In this document: piece after piece, positions 4,383-5,071 of the stretch
How the letters are laid out: each line of letters begins with the position of its first letter
Numbering within the stretch: position 1 is the first letter of the stretch
Assembly: GCA_900754605.1 (NCBI GenBank)
Contig: CAAEDK010000088.1
Span: forward strand, 1-5,071
DNA from: an uncultured Oscillospiraceae bacterium
GTDB taxonomy: Bacteria > Bacillota_A > Clostridia > Oscillospirales > Oscillospiraceae
DNA: 5,071 bases
Direction of reading: 5' to 3'
Notes under the pieces: generated by a model
Seen by the model: the letters and a program-made list of their open reading frames with translations, nothing else
What the model was told of the DNA's origin: nothing
The model's database searches: none
Position numbers and translations under genes: made by a program

Positions 4383-5071
4383 ATGAGAAAGTTTACCTGC
4401 CTTGGTCTGTCCATGGTCCTTGCCTTCGGTCTGCTGGCCGGCTGCGGTTCCTCCAATAGTGGAAGCAGTACATCCGGTGCGCAGAGCGATGCCTCCGTTC
4501 AGCAGGAGACAACCGAACTGAGCGGAACTGTTACTACAAATGGTTCTACCTCTATGGAGAAGGTCATTCAGATCCTGGAGGAGCAGTTTATGATCGACAA
4601 CCCGGGCGTGAAGGCGTCCTATGATCCCACTGGTTCCGGCACTGGCATTGAGTCCGCCAAGAACGGCACTGCAGACATTGGCCTGGCCTCCCGGGCTCTG
4701 AAAGACGAGGAGACTTCCGCTGGCCTGAAGGGCACCAACGTGGCGCTGGACGGTATCGCGGTCATCGTCAACGCCGACTCCAAGGTGGAGGATCTGACTG
4801 TGGAGCAGATCGCCCAGGTATTCACTGGCGAGATCGCCGACTGGTCTGAGCTGGGCGGAGATGCCGGCGCCATTGCCTGCATCGGCCGTGAGGGAGGCTC
4901 CGGCACCCGGGACGGCTTTGAGTCTATCACTGGAACTGAGGATGCCTGCGTCCTCTCTCAGGAGTTGACTTCCACTGGCGCAGTCATTGAGGCTGTGAAA
5001 AATAATCCCCAGGCCATCGGCTATGCGTCTCTGTCTGCTGTAGAGGGCAAAGAGGGGATCAAGTCCATCAC
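4383..5071 (+). CDS. pstS: PstS, phosphate ABC transporter substrate-binding lipoprotein, 3' end outside window
   Basis: The first 229 residues are present and the frame runs off the window end. It begins with a lipoprotein signal peptide (basic MRK, hydrophobic core, lipobox LLAGC with Cys21), so the mature protein should be lipid-anchored on the outer face of the membrane. A Ser/Thr/Gly-rich linker follows to about residue 48. The PBP-like fold shows the phosphate-binding loops of the PstS family: NGSTSM at 53-58, TGSGTG at 83-88, ADIGLASR at 97-104 with Asp98, and REGGSGTRDGF at 169-179 with Arg169 and Ser173-Gly-Thr. These correspond to the positions that hydrogen-bond phosphate in E. coli PstS. 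It delivers phosphate to the PstCAB permease, whose genes would be expected just downstream. A Pho-type box and its own promoter precede it. Related PBP-like proteins bind other oxyanions, but the motifs and the promoter favour phosphate. Confidence 0.93.
   Translation, partial: MRKFTCLGLSMVLAFGLLAGCGSSNSGSSTSGAQSDASVQQETTELSGTVTTNGSTSMEKVIQILEEQFMIDNPGVKASYDPTGSGTGIESAKNGTADIGLASRALKDEETSAGLKGTNVALDGIAVIVNADSKVEDLTVEQIAQVFTGEIADWSELGGDAGAIACIGREGGSGTRDGFESITGTEDACVLSQELTSTGAVIEAVKNNPQAIGYASLSAVEGKEGIKSI

Noticed and set aside
4238..4459. 73-codon plus-strand frame overlapping the pstS start
   Set aside because: It is out of frame with pstS, crosses the Pho box and promoter, and reads through the lipoprotein signal sequence; it is a chance frame.

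Overview
The window looks like chromosomal DNA of a moderately GC-rich, Gram-positive-type anaerobe, most plausibly a gut Clostridia member of the Oscillospiraceae (Flavonifractor/Pseudoflavonifractor-like). This rests on strong AGGAGG-type ribosome sites, intrinsic terminators, a lysine riboswitch, a DUF2156 protein of the Firmicutes type and a lipoprotein PstS. The genus is inferred from general gene content and style, not from any marker gene.

Layout. Positions 1-732 (+) hold the 3' part of a PPP-type metallophosphatase that begins upstream of the window and carries a C-terminal extension. It is followed after 24 nt by a complete DUF2156 gene (757-1671, +), probably in the same operon. Two back-to-back hairpins (1710-1740 and 1747-1783) terminate this operon and the convergent gene on the minus strand. 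That minus-strand gene (3445 down to 1802) encodes a 547-residue NhaC-family transporter. Its ~300-nt leader contains, in transcription order, a sigma-A promoter (3782-3754), a complete lysine (L-box) riboswitch aptamer (3728-3571), an intervening stem-loop and an intrinsic terminator (3523-3490), and then the Shine-Dalgarno and start codon. The transporter is therefore best read as a lysine transporter of the LysW type, shut off when lysine is plentiful.

Divergently from it lies a small DUF378 membrane protein gene (3937-4143, +) with its own terminator. Then comes a ~190-nt regulatory region rich in TTTTACA repeats, with one well-formed PhoP/PhoB-type direct repeat and a good promoter. It drives the 5' part of pstS (4383 to window end, +), the phosphate-binding lipoprotein of the Pst ABC importer, which is cut by the window edge.

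The window thus contains two nutrient-acquisition units under clearly visible control: lysine uptake by riboswitch attenuation and phosphate uptake by a Pho-type activator. I found no mobile element, CRISPR array, tRNA, rRNA or defence system, and nothing that amounts to a wholly undescribed system. The best discovery-type content is the fully readable riboswitch circuit and the unusual density of Pho-like repeats upstream of pstS.
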